Below, piece after piece: positions 34,589-40,762 of a stretch of 40,762 bases of DNA. Made by a program: the position numbers and the translations under genes. Under the pieces are notes generated by a model. It was not told where the DNA came from. It ran no database searches and saw only the letters and a list, made by a program, of their open reading frames with translations. This stretch comes from Pseudobacteriovorax antillogorgiicola (GTDB taxonomy: Bacteria; Bdellovibrionota_B; Oligoflexia; Oligoflexales; CAIYRB01): positions 1 to 40,762 of the forward strand of contig CAMAXT010000016.1 in the NCBI GenBank assembly GCA_945862295.1, read 5' to 3'. Position 1 is the first letter of the stretch, and the number at the start of each line of letters is the position of its first letter.

Positions 34589-34603
34589 GTTCTTTTTCTC
34601 TCT

Positions 34604-35080
34604 CTATTGCGAAGGATCTTCGACTTTAAGTAATTCGATTTCAAATATTAGCGTCGCGTTCGGCGGTATCACACTCGCCACACTGCGTGAGCCGTATGCT
34701 AGGTGCGGAGGAATAACGAGTTTGCGCACACCTCCGACTTTCATGCCTTTAACGCCGATGTCCCAGCCCGCAATGACGAGGCCCGACCCGAGAGTGAAAG
34801 AAAAGGGAGTCGCTCTATCCAACGAGCTATCAAATTTGGTGCCGTCGCTCAGAGTTGCTGTGTAGTGCATAGTGACTTTTTTACCGTCTGTTGCTTCGTC
34901 GCCAGATCCTGGCTTGATGTCACTGATCTGTAGCTCACCAACGGAGTTTTCAGTCGGTACTGGAGTTTCGGTTGCTTCAACCGTCGTCGTGGTCGAAGGG
35001 GCGCTGCTGCTACACTTGTCGCAACCACTAAGGATTGTAGCGAGTGCTAGCAAAAGGTATTTTGAGACTTGGAATTTCAT
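34604..35080 (-). CDS. FKBP-type peptidyl-prolyl isomerase, lipoprotein
   Basis: Lipobox LSGC gives a lipidated Cys20, with Asp at +2 (possible inner-membrane retention). A Thr/Pro/Ser-rich linker of about 30 residues is followed by a single FKBP domain: [55 protein letters not shown], and a final [10 protein letters not shown]. These proteins catalyse cis-trans isomerisation of prolyl bonds and help fold exported proteins. It is the first gene of an operon with alaS, and divergent from the isoaspartyl peptidase gene across 37 bases. Confidence 0.92.
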   Translation of the reverse strand: MKFQVSKYLLLALATILSGCDKCSSSAPSTTTTVEATETPVPTENSVGELQISDIKPGSGDEATDGKKVTMHYTATLSDGTKFDSSLDRATPFSFTLGSGLVIAGWDIGVKGMKVGGVRKLVIPPHLAYGSRSVASVIPPNATLIFEIELLKVEDPSQ

Positions 35081-35117
35081 TGTGCACCTTTTAAGTATTT
35101 AACAACGGACCCCCATT

Positions 35118-35999
35118 ATGCTTGAGCTTTACGGTCAATGTCACGGATCAACTGTCCTTTTACACGGTGGGGCCGGGGGTCAAGATCCGAAAACTCCGGA
35201 TACTGTCAGTAAAGCGACCGCGGCGCTAAAAACGTCCGCTGCAGAGGCAATCAAAGCTCTGAATGCCGGTCTTGACCCGATGCAGGTTTTGACTCAGGTG
35301 CTCGGAAAACTCGAAGACGACCCCCAATTTAACGCTGGCACCGGCTCAGCGCTGCAGTCTGATGGCCAAACACGGTTGACTGCGGCAATTATGGACGGCG
35401 CTCGCCAGAGTTTTTCAGCTGTAATATCATGCAGTTATATTAAAAACCCCAGTCTACTCGCTCAACATCTTCAATCTGAAAGCTCTCGGGTATTGACCAA
35501 TCCGGGAGCAGAGCTATTGGCCCGGAAGCTCCGTTTACCGGTTGCCTCCAGTCTCACCGAAGCGCGCGTCAATGACTGGGTGAAGAAGGTACCCGAATCA
35601 GGGTGCGACACTGTCGGTTGCGTGATCAGAACCGCTCAGGGACGCATCCTTGTCGGTACCAGCACAGGTGGCCGCGGCTTTGAATTCCCAGGACGTGTTA
35701 GTGACTCCGGAACTGTTGCTGGAACCTATGCCTCTAAATTTGCGGGAATCAGCGCAACTGGCATTGGCGAAGAGATCGTTGATGACGGCTTAGCGGTGCG
35801 TCTTGAGACGAGATGTCGTGACGGTTGGACATTAGAAAAAGCCGGTCGTCTTGCGTTTAATGAGGCAGTAGCTCTTAAACGACTTTATGGTTGGATCGCC
35901 TTGGATGCAGAAGGTTTTTGGAATGCTGCCTATACGACAGCAGCGATGTCATTTGTGGTTTTTGATGGAAAAAAAGGCTTAGTGCACGGCTCAAAATAG
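35118..35999 (+). CDS. Isoaspartyl peptidase/L-asparaginase (Ntn hydrolase, asparaginase_2 family)
   Basis: This is a precursor of an N-terminal nucleophile hydrolase. LHGGAG and FNAGTGS open the alpha part. The autocleavage site and nucleophile is Thr165 in GCDTVGCV, followed by TSTGG and PGRVSDSGTVAGTYA, which shape the substrate pocket. The precursor self-cleaves into alpha and beta subunits and then removes isoaspartyl residues or hydrolyses asparagine. The family usually has G/H-T-V-G-A; here Asp precedes the Thr. At 293 residues it is at the short end of the family. No signal peptide is seen, so it is probably cytoplasmic. Confidence 0.9.
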   Translation: MLELYGQCHGSTVLLHGGAGGQDPKTPDTVSKATAALKTSAAEAIKALNAGLDPMQVLTQVLGKLEDDPQFNAGTGSALQSDGQTRLTAAIMDGARQSFSAVISCSYIKNPSLLAQHLQSESSRVLTNPGAELLARKLRLPVASSLTEARVNDWVKKVPESGCDTVGCVIRTAQGRILVGTSTGGRGFEFPGRVSDSGTVAGTYASKFAGISATGIGEEIVDDGLAVRLETRCRDGWTLEKAGRLAFNEAVALKRLYGWIALDAEGFWNAAYTTAAMSFVVFDGKKGLVHGSK

Positions 36000-36001
36000 G
36001 G

Positions 36002-36286
36002 TTATTTTGCTTTTTCTGTCGGCCCTGAAAGATTTGTTTGTTCAGTAATCTTCAAATGCTTAAATTTTCGTACAGGGTCAAGAACTGTTTCCGTAGTGAT
36101 GAGCGGTGCAGTAATTTTCGGTTTTTTGCTGTTTTTAACGGGCAAAAAGTAGTTGGCTGTTTGATCGCTATCGCTTGCTACCAGCACGCGGTTTAAGGTG
36201 TGCGGACCTCGCCAAGCTGCGGTTTCGGTTTTAGCGAAGCCTAAGCTTGAATAAAGAATGATTAAAGATAACACGATATATTTCAT
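36002..36286 (-). CDS. Small exported protein of unknown function
   Basis: This is a 94-residue protein with a clear Sec signal peptide (MKYIVLSLIILYSSLGFA, cleavage before KTET). The mature part of 76 residues is Lys/Thr/Pro-rich, without Cys or recognisable domain. GGAGATATCT lies just before the ATG, giving a good SD. It sits between the convergent asparaginase gene (2 bases away) and gshB, both strands compactly arranged. It is read on the same strand as gshB, 50 bases downstream of it, so joint transcription is possible. Confidence 0.65.
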   Translation of the reverse strand: MKYIVLSLIILYSSLGFAKTETAAWRGPHTLNRVLVASDSDQTANYFLPVKNSKKPKITAPLITTETVLDPVRKFKHLKITEQTNLSGPTEKAK

Positions 36287-36336
36287 AGATATCTCCTACC
36301 AATACTTGTCGGCAGGATCATAAAAACAGTGAATAA

Positions 36337-37299
36337 CTAGTTCTTTGCTAAATCCTGATCCACTAATTTAGCCATTTTTACGTAATAATATTCAGTATCT
36401 CCCGGCGCTTGGAGTAGGCGAGGGCTAGTGATATTTACCTCAGAAACGAAGCCGCCTATGATATCGAACCCAACAAACGGCATGCCTAAATCATTTAGAA
36501 TGGCCGCGAATTTAGCGACTCTTTCGTGTTCTTCTTTTGACGGATCGTATTTGTGTAGTGTCGCTCCTGCTCTTGTGTTCGCCAAGTATTCCCCCGCAGC
36601 TGGTTTTTTTAAGCACCAGGCGATTGGTTCACCGAAGGCAGTAAAGGCCCGGACTTCTCCAGAAAAAATACTGGAGTCGAATCCTTGGACGAGCTTTGCC
36701 GTTTTGCCTTCAAATGTTTCGGCCGCAAGAAGTTGTCGCGCCTTTTTTTCCTCATCTGGAGTTTTTATCGTCACCCGCTGAACGCCACGACCGCCGAACA
36801 AATGCAGCGGCTTTATAATGCCGTCGCCTTTAGCCGTAGTTTTTATGAAATTAACGATGTCATCGACATTTGAAGAAAAGAGTGCAGGTTTTGCAAACTG
36901 AGGGAATTTAAAAATCAGCAGTTTTTCATTATATGTCCGCAAGGCTTCTGGTTTGTTGTAAACCTTTGCTTTAGCGCCAGCAGTATCGAGCATCCACGTC
37001 GTGGTGATGTAGTCGAGGTCATAGGGCGGGTCTTTTCGCATGTGTACGGCGTCGAAATAATCCAAGTTATGAGCTTCCTCGCGGTCGACATGCGGCTTTT
37101 GCGCATCGCCTTTGAATGACAGTTTTTGGGCTTTTGCAGCGGCAGCGACCTGTGGTGTCGACCAATAAAGGTGCCTTGGCTCGCAAACCCAAATCTGATG
37201 CCCGAGTTGTTCTAGGGCAAACATCATTCTCAAACTTGAGTCTAAGGCCAAGTTTAAAGACGCAAGTGGATCGATCAAAAAAAGGTGATTTACTGTCAT
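36337..37299 (-). CDS. gshB: Glutathione synthetase
   Basis: This is an ATP-grasp enzyme joining gamma-glutamylcysteine and glycine in the cytoplasm. Diagnostic blocks of the bacterial GshB family are MRKDPPYDLDYI near residue 90, NEKLLIFKFP, IIKPLHLFGGRGV in the ATP-binding lid, GEVRAF, GEYLANTRAGAT and the metal-binding FVSEVNITSP near the end. At 320 residues it is full length. No gshA or gshF is visible in the window. It is divergent from pgk across about 100 bases. Confidence 0.92.
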   Translation of the reverse strand: MTVNHLFLIDPLASLNLALDSSLRMMFALEQLGHQIWVCEPRHLYWSTPQVAAAAKAQKLSFKGDAQKPHVDREEAHNLDYFDAVHMRKDPPYDLDYITTTWMLDTAGAKAKVYNKPEALRTYNEKLLIFKFPQFAKPALFSSNVDDIVNFIKTTAKGDGIIKPLHLFGGRGVQRVTIKTPDEEKKARQLLAAETFEGKTAKLVQGFDSSIFSGEVRAFTAFGEPIAWCLKKPAAGEYLANTRAGATLHKYDPSKEEHERVAKFAAILNDLGMPFVGFDIIGGFVSEVNITSPRLLQAPGDTEYYYVKMAKLVDQDLAKN

Positions 37300-37311
37300 T
37301 TTATAGCCTTA

Positions 37312-37340
37312 TTGCTAAGGGAGCCGACAAATGTTATTAG
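37312..37340 (+). promoter_or_regulatory. Possible promoter of pgk-tpiA
   Basis: TTGCTA (37312-37317) and TATTAG (37335-37340) lie 17 bases apart, each matching four of six consensus bases. The call competes with a mini-ORF reading of the same bases (37331-37387). Confidence 0.3.
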
Positions 37341-37387
37341 TTCCGGCCTGTAAACTACTGATATCTCGACCACGTTGGTCGGCATAA
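37331..37387 (+). CDS. Possible 18-residue leader ORF before pgk
   Basis: ATG at 37331 has GGGAG seven bases upstream. The product is MLLVPACKLLISRPRWSA, ending 13 bases before the pgk ATG. The inverted repeat CGACCA/TGGTCG (37367-37381) lies in its last codons. It may be chance; a promoter reading of the same region would exclude translation. Confidence 0.22.
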   Translation: MLLVPACKLLISRPRWSA

Positions 37388-37400
37388 GTAAGGATAAGCC

Positions 37401-38600
37401 ATGGCTGCCAAAATCAATCTGCGTACGGTTAGAGATCTCGATCTAACAAACAAAAAAGTTCTCGTTCGCCTCGATCTCAATGTTCCAATCAAAAAAGGCG
37501 TCATCAGCGATGACACCAGGATTCGCGAAGCCATTCCCACAATCAAATTCCTGCTTGAGCATACTAACAAGATTGTCCTGTGCAGTCACCTTGGGAGACC
37601 TGACGGTGCCCCGGATCTCAAATATTCCCTCGAACCCGTTGGTGCGCGCCTTGCCGAGCTTTTGGATGTCGAAGTTATTTTCGTAAATAACTACCAAGAC
37701 GAGCCCGTCGATCAAATGTTAAACACCATTGGTAAGAATCAATTGGTGCTTCTCGAGAATCTGCGCTTCCATCCTGGTGAGACAAGTAACGACGTCGAGT
37801 TCGCTCGCACTCTGGCAAAGGGCATTGATTTTTACGTCAATGATGCATTTGGCACCGCGCACCGGGCGCATGCGTCTACAGTTGGCGTACCAGAACTGCT
37901 TGCAGCGGATCGTCGCGCCGCGGGGTTTCTAATCGAAAAAGAAATCGAAGCTCTGAGTTCAGTGTTAGCGGATCCTGCTGGTCCGTTTACTGTTGTTATG
38001 GGCGGCTCGAAAGTATCCGACAAGATCGGGGTGATATTAAGCCTGCTAAATAAATGCCATCACCTCGTCATTGGTGGCGCTATGGCCTACACGTTTCTGA
38101 AATACAAAGGTGTCAACGTCGGTAGCTCTCGCGTTGAATCTGACCGCATGGATCTTGTTGAGTCGATCTTTAGAAATGCAGAAGCACGCAACGTCAAGAT
38201 TCATCTTCCAGTCGATCATGGCTGCGCAAGTTCATTTACCGAAACAGCAAAAAGAGAAGATATCGATACGCCAGAAATCCCGGAAGGCCTTATGGGCCTT
38301 GATATTGGCGATAAAACCATCCGCGCATATTCTGAAATCGTTCGCACCTCGCGCACCGTTCTCTGGAATGGTCCAATGGGTGTTTTTGAATGGCCGGCAT
38401 TCGCGAAGGGAAGTCTTGCCATTGCAAAAGCGATGACTGAGTGCAACGGTAAGACAGTGATCGGTGGCGGTGATTCTGTGTCAGTCGTTAATATGGCAGG
38501 TGTAGCATCGCAGATGACCCACGTGTCCACTGGCGGCGGCGCATCGTTAGAATTTATCGAGGGCAAGATTTTGCCGGGTATCAAAGTTCTACAGAAATAA
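37401..38600 (+). CDS. pgk: Phosphoglycerate kinase
   Basis: This cytoplasmic glycolytic enzyme transfers phosphate between 1,3-bisphosphoglycerate and ADP. Typical blocks are VLVRLDLNVPIKKG, SHLGRPDG, LLENLRFHPGE, NDAFGTAHRAHAST, MGGSKVSDKI, LIGGAMAYTFLK-like IGGAMAYTFLK, WNGPMGVFEW and the C-terminal GGGDSVSVV...STGGGASLEF. The 399 residues match the family. AAGGATAAGCC precedes the ATG at 37401. It is followed immediately by tpiA, whose possible upstream ATG overlaps the pgk stop. gapA is not adjacent. Confidence 0.97.
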   Translation: MAAKINLRTVRDLDLTNKKVLVRLDLNVPIKKGVISDDTRIREAIPTIKFLLEHTNKIVLCSHLGRPDGAPDLKYSLEPVGARLAELLDVEVIFVNNYQDEPVDQMLNTIGKNQLVLLENLRFHPGETSNDVEFARTLAKGIDFYVNDAFGTAHRAHASTVGVPELLAADRRAAGFLIEKEIEALSSVLADPAGPFTVVMGGSKVSDKIGVILSLLNKCHHLVIGGAMAYTFLKYKGVNVGSSRVESDRMDLVESIFRNAEARNVKIHLPVDHGCASSFTETAKREDIDTPEIPEGLMGLDIGDKTIRAYSEIVRTSRTVLWNGPMGVFEWPAFAKGSLAIAKAMTECNGKTVIGGGDSVSVVNMAGVASQMTHVSTGGGASLEFIEGKILPGIKVLQK

Positions 38601-38611
38601 TGGGAGTAATT

Positions 38612-39385
38612 ATGCGTAAGAAGATGATCGCCGGCAACTGGAAGATGAACAAAGTTGTCAGCGATGTTCCAGAATTTTTTCGCGCATTTTCGAGCGCTTG
38701 TGGTCTAGCAAAAGACCGCAGTATTTCGGCGAAAGTAGACATATTATTTGCAGTGCCGTCTGTTCTACTTGATGCCTGTCGCACAACAGCCTCTGGCATG
38801 GGCATACATGTCGCAGCTCAAAATATTCATCAGGAAACCTCCGGCGCATTCACCGGTGAAGTTTCTTTGCCGATGCTTTCTGATATTGGCGTCAATGCAA
38901 CACTGATTGGCCATAGCGAACGTCGGCAATTTTTCGGCGAAACAAACCAATCGGTAGCCCTAAAAACTGCGTCGGCACAGAAGGCCGGTTTTTTAGCTAT
39001 TGTTTGCTTCGGTGAAACCCTAGAGCAACGCAATGCCGGCCAAACAGAAGCTGTTATTAAAGATCAACTTGATCCGGTCTTTGATGCCATAAGTGGATTA
39101 AATAACATCGTCCTCGCTTATGAGCCGGTTTGGGCAATTGGTACCGGCGTTTCTGCTACCAGCGCCCAAGCACAAAGCGCGCACGAGTATATCAGAAATC
39201 TCACGCGGTCTCGGTTCGGTGGATCTGCAGACTCACTTCGAATTTTGTACGGCGGTAGTGCAAATCCAAAAAATATAGCAGAGCTTTTCACAAAAGCTGA
39301 TATCGATGGAGCCTTGATCGGCGGCGCATCGTTAAAACCTGATGAAATTAGCTCGATGGTAGTGAAAGCGTTGGAAGCTAAATAA
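38612..39385 (+). CDS. tpiA: Triosephosphate isomerase
   Basis: This TIM-barrel enzyme interconverts dihydroxyacetone phosphate and glyceraldehyde 3-phosphate. AGNWKMNK near the N-terminus holds the catalytic Lys. His and Glu are in LIGHSERRQ and LAYEPVWAIGTG, and LYGGSANPKN and GALIGGASL bind phosphate. ATG at 38612 is chosen because GGGAG lies five bases before it and the product then starts MRKKMIAGNWKMNK, the usual form. An ATG at 38600 overlapping the pgk stop would add four residues and lacks an SD. The 257 residues are normal. The gene is cotranscribed with pgk. Confidence 0.97.
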   Translation: MRKKMIAGNWKMNKVVSDVPEFFRAFSSACGLAKDRSISAKVDILFAVPSVLLDACRTTASGMGIHVAAQNIHQETSGAFTGEVSLPMLSDIGVNATLIGHSERRQFFGETNQSVALKTASAQKAGFLAIVCFGETLEQRNAGQTEAVIKDQLDPVFDAISGLNNIVLAYEPVWAIGTGVSATSAQAQSAHEYIRNLTRSRFGGSADSLRILYGGSANPKNIAELFTKADIDGALIGGASLKPDEISSMVVKALEAK

Positions 39386-39404
39386 TAGCTCTAGTTTGCG
39401 GATA

Positions 39405-40499
39405 TCATAGTTCGCACCTACCAAAAACTAACTTAGCTAGCGCGCAAGTTTTATCTATATGCTGTTTTTTCGTTCTTAAAATAGATTCGGTATCATGGAC
39501 AAATAGCGGTTTCTTTTCGAAGGAAACCGTTCTTTTTTGCCAACTTTGGTGAAAAACTCCAAAATAATAAACAGTCAGAGTTTCGGCAAAGTCTTCAGCG
39601 GGGCTTGCCATGGTGTATGGCACGATAAAATTCGTTTGCTCTTGAAGTCTTTTCAGTTCCGCAGCCAGCTCCTCAGCACTTGAACCTGCAGTTAGGCTGA
39701 GGCCAGAATGAATCGGATGTGTGCATCGGCGGTCGGTAGAATCCGCGCTAGCATCATCGCTGCCGTTTAGCGCAATGATTGGCCCACGTTTAAAAATCGG
39801 CTCGTCACCGATCCACGATTTACTTTTTAGATTTTCGCGTTTTTGCAGGTTTTCAGGCGTCCCGTGCATGAACAGTTTGATGTCTATTGCATGGAAAATT
39901 TCGTGCATCAATGTGATCGAGGCGGTATCGCCTTCAATGATGTCGATATACTTATTAGTTTTCGAGCGTGTTTCTTGCCAGGCGCCAATACCTAGAGAAC
40001 TGCGTCTTTTAATCACACTATTGTAGTTTAGGAAGATAATACCCTTGAAGTCACTGCCGCGGTCGCAAGCTAAGCCAGCGGCGGTTGTTTTACTTTTTTG
40101 GTCATACAGAGTGGCGTCAGTGACCAGGTAGATACCATGCACTGATTGAGAAATTAAATCTGGATTTGGGAATTTGCTTAGATTTTCTAAAAAATAGTTT
40201 TTTACTTCGCTCGGCCAGGTGATTATGCGGTCTTCAATATGACCTTCATCTAGGATGTCTGTGCAGTTTGTTGATCCAGTTTGTAGGTCGTCACGAGTAA
40301 ACTGCATCGTATCGTGGAATAGATCGTCTAAAAGTTGATTGGATTGATGGGTGTCATTAATGTCAAATATGCTGGATATTTCTTCATCCTGAGCCTGGTC
40401 ATCTCCATTTGAGCATCCTGCGCAAATGAATAAAAGCAGCCCAAACCGCATCAACAATGTGATCGAAGATTTCAGATTAACCTCTAAATATATGGTCAT
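39405..40499 (-). CDS. Lipoprotein with predicted gluzincin-type zinc protease site
   Basis: The lipobox is ICAGC (Cys29 from the first ATG). A zinc-protease motif HEIFH lies at residues 199-203 in LMHEIFHAID, and SPAEDFAETLTVYYFG about 110 residues later provides a Glu of the kind used as third ligand in EDxAE zinc peptidases. Four or more Cys in the mature part may form disulfides. The family cannot be named more closely. The ATG at 40499 has no clear SD and gives an acidic, atypical n-region. An AGAGG lies five bases before an in-frame CTG (40475) that would start at LKSSITLLMRFG, a better signal peptide. Confidence 0.7.
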   Translation of the reverse strand: MTIYLEVNLKSSITLLMRFGLLLFICAGCSNGDDQAQDEEISSIFDINDTHQSNQLLDDLFHDTMQFTRDDLQTGSTNCTDILDEGHIEDRIITWPSEVKNYFLENLSKFPNPDLISQSVHGIYLVTDATLYDQKSKTTAAGLACDRGSDFKGIIFLNYNSVIKRRSSLGIGAWQETRSKTNKYIDIIEGDTASITLMHEIFHAIDIKLFMHGTPENLQKRENLKSKSWIGDEPIFKRGPIIALNGSDDASADSTDRRCTHPIHSGLSLTAGSSAEELAAELKRLQEQTNFIVPYTMASPAEDFAETLTVYYFGVFHQSWQKRTVSFEKKPLFVHDTESILRTKKQHIDKTCALAKLVFGRCEL

Positions 40500-40691
40500 A
40501 ATTCTTATCGGCTGTGACGAGCGGCAACTTGAGGAAGCAACAAAACTATTGGTTATTATTAGGAAAATCTGCGGCCTATCGAAAGGATACGGATCATCTC
40601 CGATGGCTACTAACGAGTTGAATCGAATTAAATGTTACCGGGCGGGTTTGATTATTAGGGGGTAAGATGCCTCGATGAATCACATTAATCC

Positions 40692-40729
40692 GCACCGGGA
40701 ACAATGCTTTGACGGGCTATTCTCGGTGC
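40692..40729 (+). other. Stem-loop upstream of the last gene
   Basis: GCACCGGGAA (40692-40701) pairs with TTCTCGGTGC (40720-40729) over ten positions with one G-U pair and an 18-base loop. It lies seven bases before the SD of the gene starting at 40748. There is no U-tract, so it is not a terminator. It could be a translational control element or a protein-binding site. Confidence 0.35.
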
Positions 40730-40747
40730 TTAACGAAAGGAATCGTT

Positions 40748-40762
40748 ATGACCATCGAAGCC
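40748..40762 (+). CDS. Start of a further gene, cut by the window end
   Basis: ATG at 40748 has AAAGGA (40736-40741) six bases upstream, a good ribosome binding site. Only five codons (MTIEA) are visible, so no function can be given. A second frame from ATG at 40675 is also open to the window end (MNHINPHREQ...), but its nearest SD-like run (AGGGGG) is too far away. Confidence 0.4.

Noticed and set aside
40426-40665. 79-codon plus-strand frame at the right end
   Set aside because: Its first third is antisense to the signal peptide of the zinc-protease lipoprotein. It has no SD and no recognisable sequence.

Overview
The window reads as a stretch of a free-living, diderm (Gram-negative) bacterial chromosome. 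Genes are closely packed, GC content is moderate, many Shine-Dalgarno (SD) sites are clear, and TTG/GTG starts are common. About eight lipoproteins with classical lipoboxes, several secreted proteases, a PilZ protein and vWA/matrixin-type lipoproteins resemble the secretomes of Bdellovibrionota/Oligoflexia or myxobacteria-like lineages. That assignment is inference from style; no rRNA or marker comparison could be made.

Layout. 1-5.4 kb: the 3' part of a secreted protein with a calcium-binding-type repeat, a convergent PilZ protein, and a pair made of a short FAD-dependent glycerol-3-phosphate dehydrogenase and an endonuclease/exonuclease/phosphatase-fold protein, followed by a 25-codon mini-ORF and a lipoprotein. 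5.4-9.2 kb: a short-chain dehydrogenase divergent from a tight three-gene operon (AurF-type diiron oxygenase, epoxide-hydrolase-like alpha/beta hydrolase, M24 peptidase). 9.2-12.5 kb (minus strand): an ABC-F ATPase preceded by an intrinsic terminator almost touching its ribosome binding site, and an unknown secreted protein. 12.5-19.1 kb: ileS (IleRS2 type) with a possible Ile-rich leader peptide, then a lipoprotein aminopeptidase, mgtE and a lipoate-ligase-like gene in one operon. 19.1-20.3 kb: an AT-rich two-gene module under a perfect palindromic operator that covers the -10 box; it looks like a toxin-antitoxin-type unit and is the best candidate for something undescribed. 20.3-23.1 kb: a membrane protein divergent from queE and a class III aminotransferase.

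23.1-31.9 kb is a run of secreted proteins and lipoproteins interrupted by valS: a trypsin-like protease with a P-domain nested inside it, a vWA lipoprotein, a low-complexity lipoprotein, a matrixin-like zinc protease and an acidic lipoprotein, with terminators between several of them. 31.9-35.1 kb holds alaS downstream of an FKBP-type lipoprotein. 35.1-39.4 kb holds an isoaspartyl peptidase/asparaginase, a small exported protein, gshB, and a pgk-tpiA operon. 39.4 kb to the end holds a zinc-protease-like lipoprotein and the first codons of a further gene.

Most of the content is housekeeping: three aminoacyl-tRNA synthetases, two glycolytic enzymes, glutathione and queuosine synthesis, lipoylation and Mg2+ transport. 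Accessory interest is concentrated in the 19.2-20.3 kb module, the 6.4-9.2 kb operon and the 23.2-24.4 kb protease. I saw no tRNA, rRNA, CRISPR array, insertion sequence or prophage gene.
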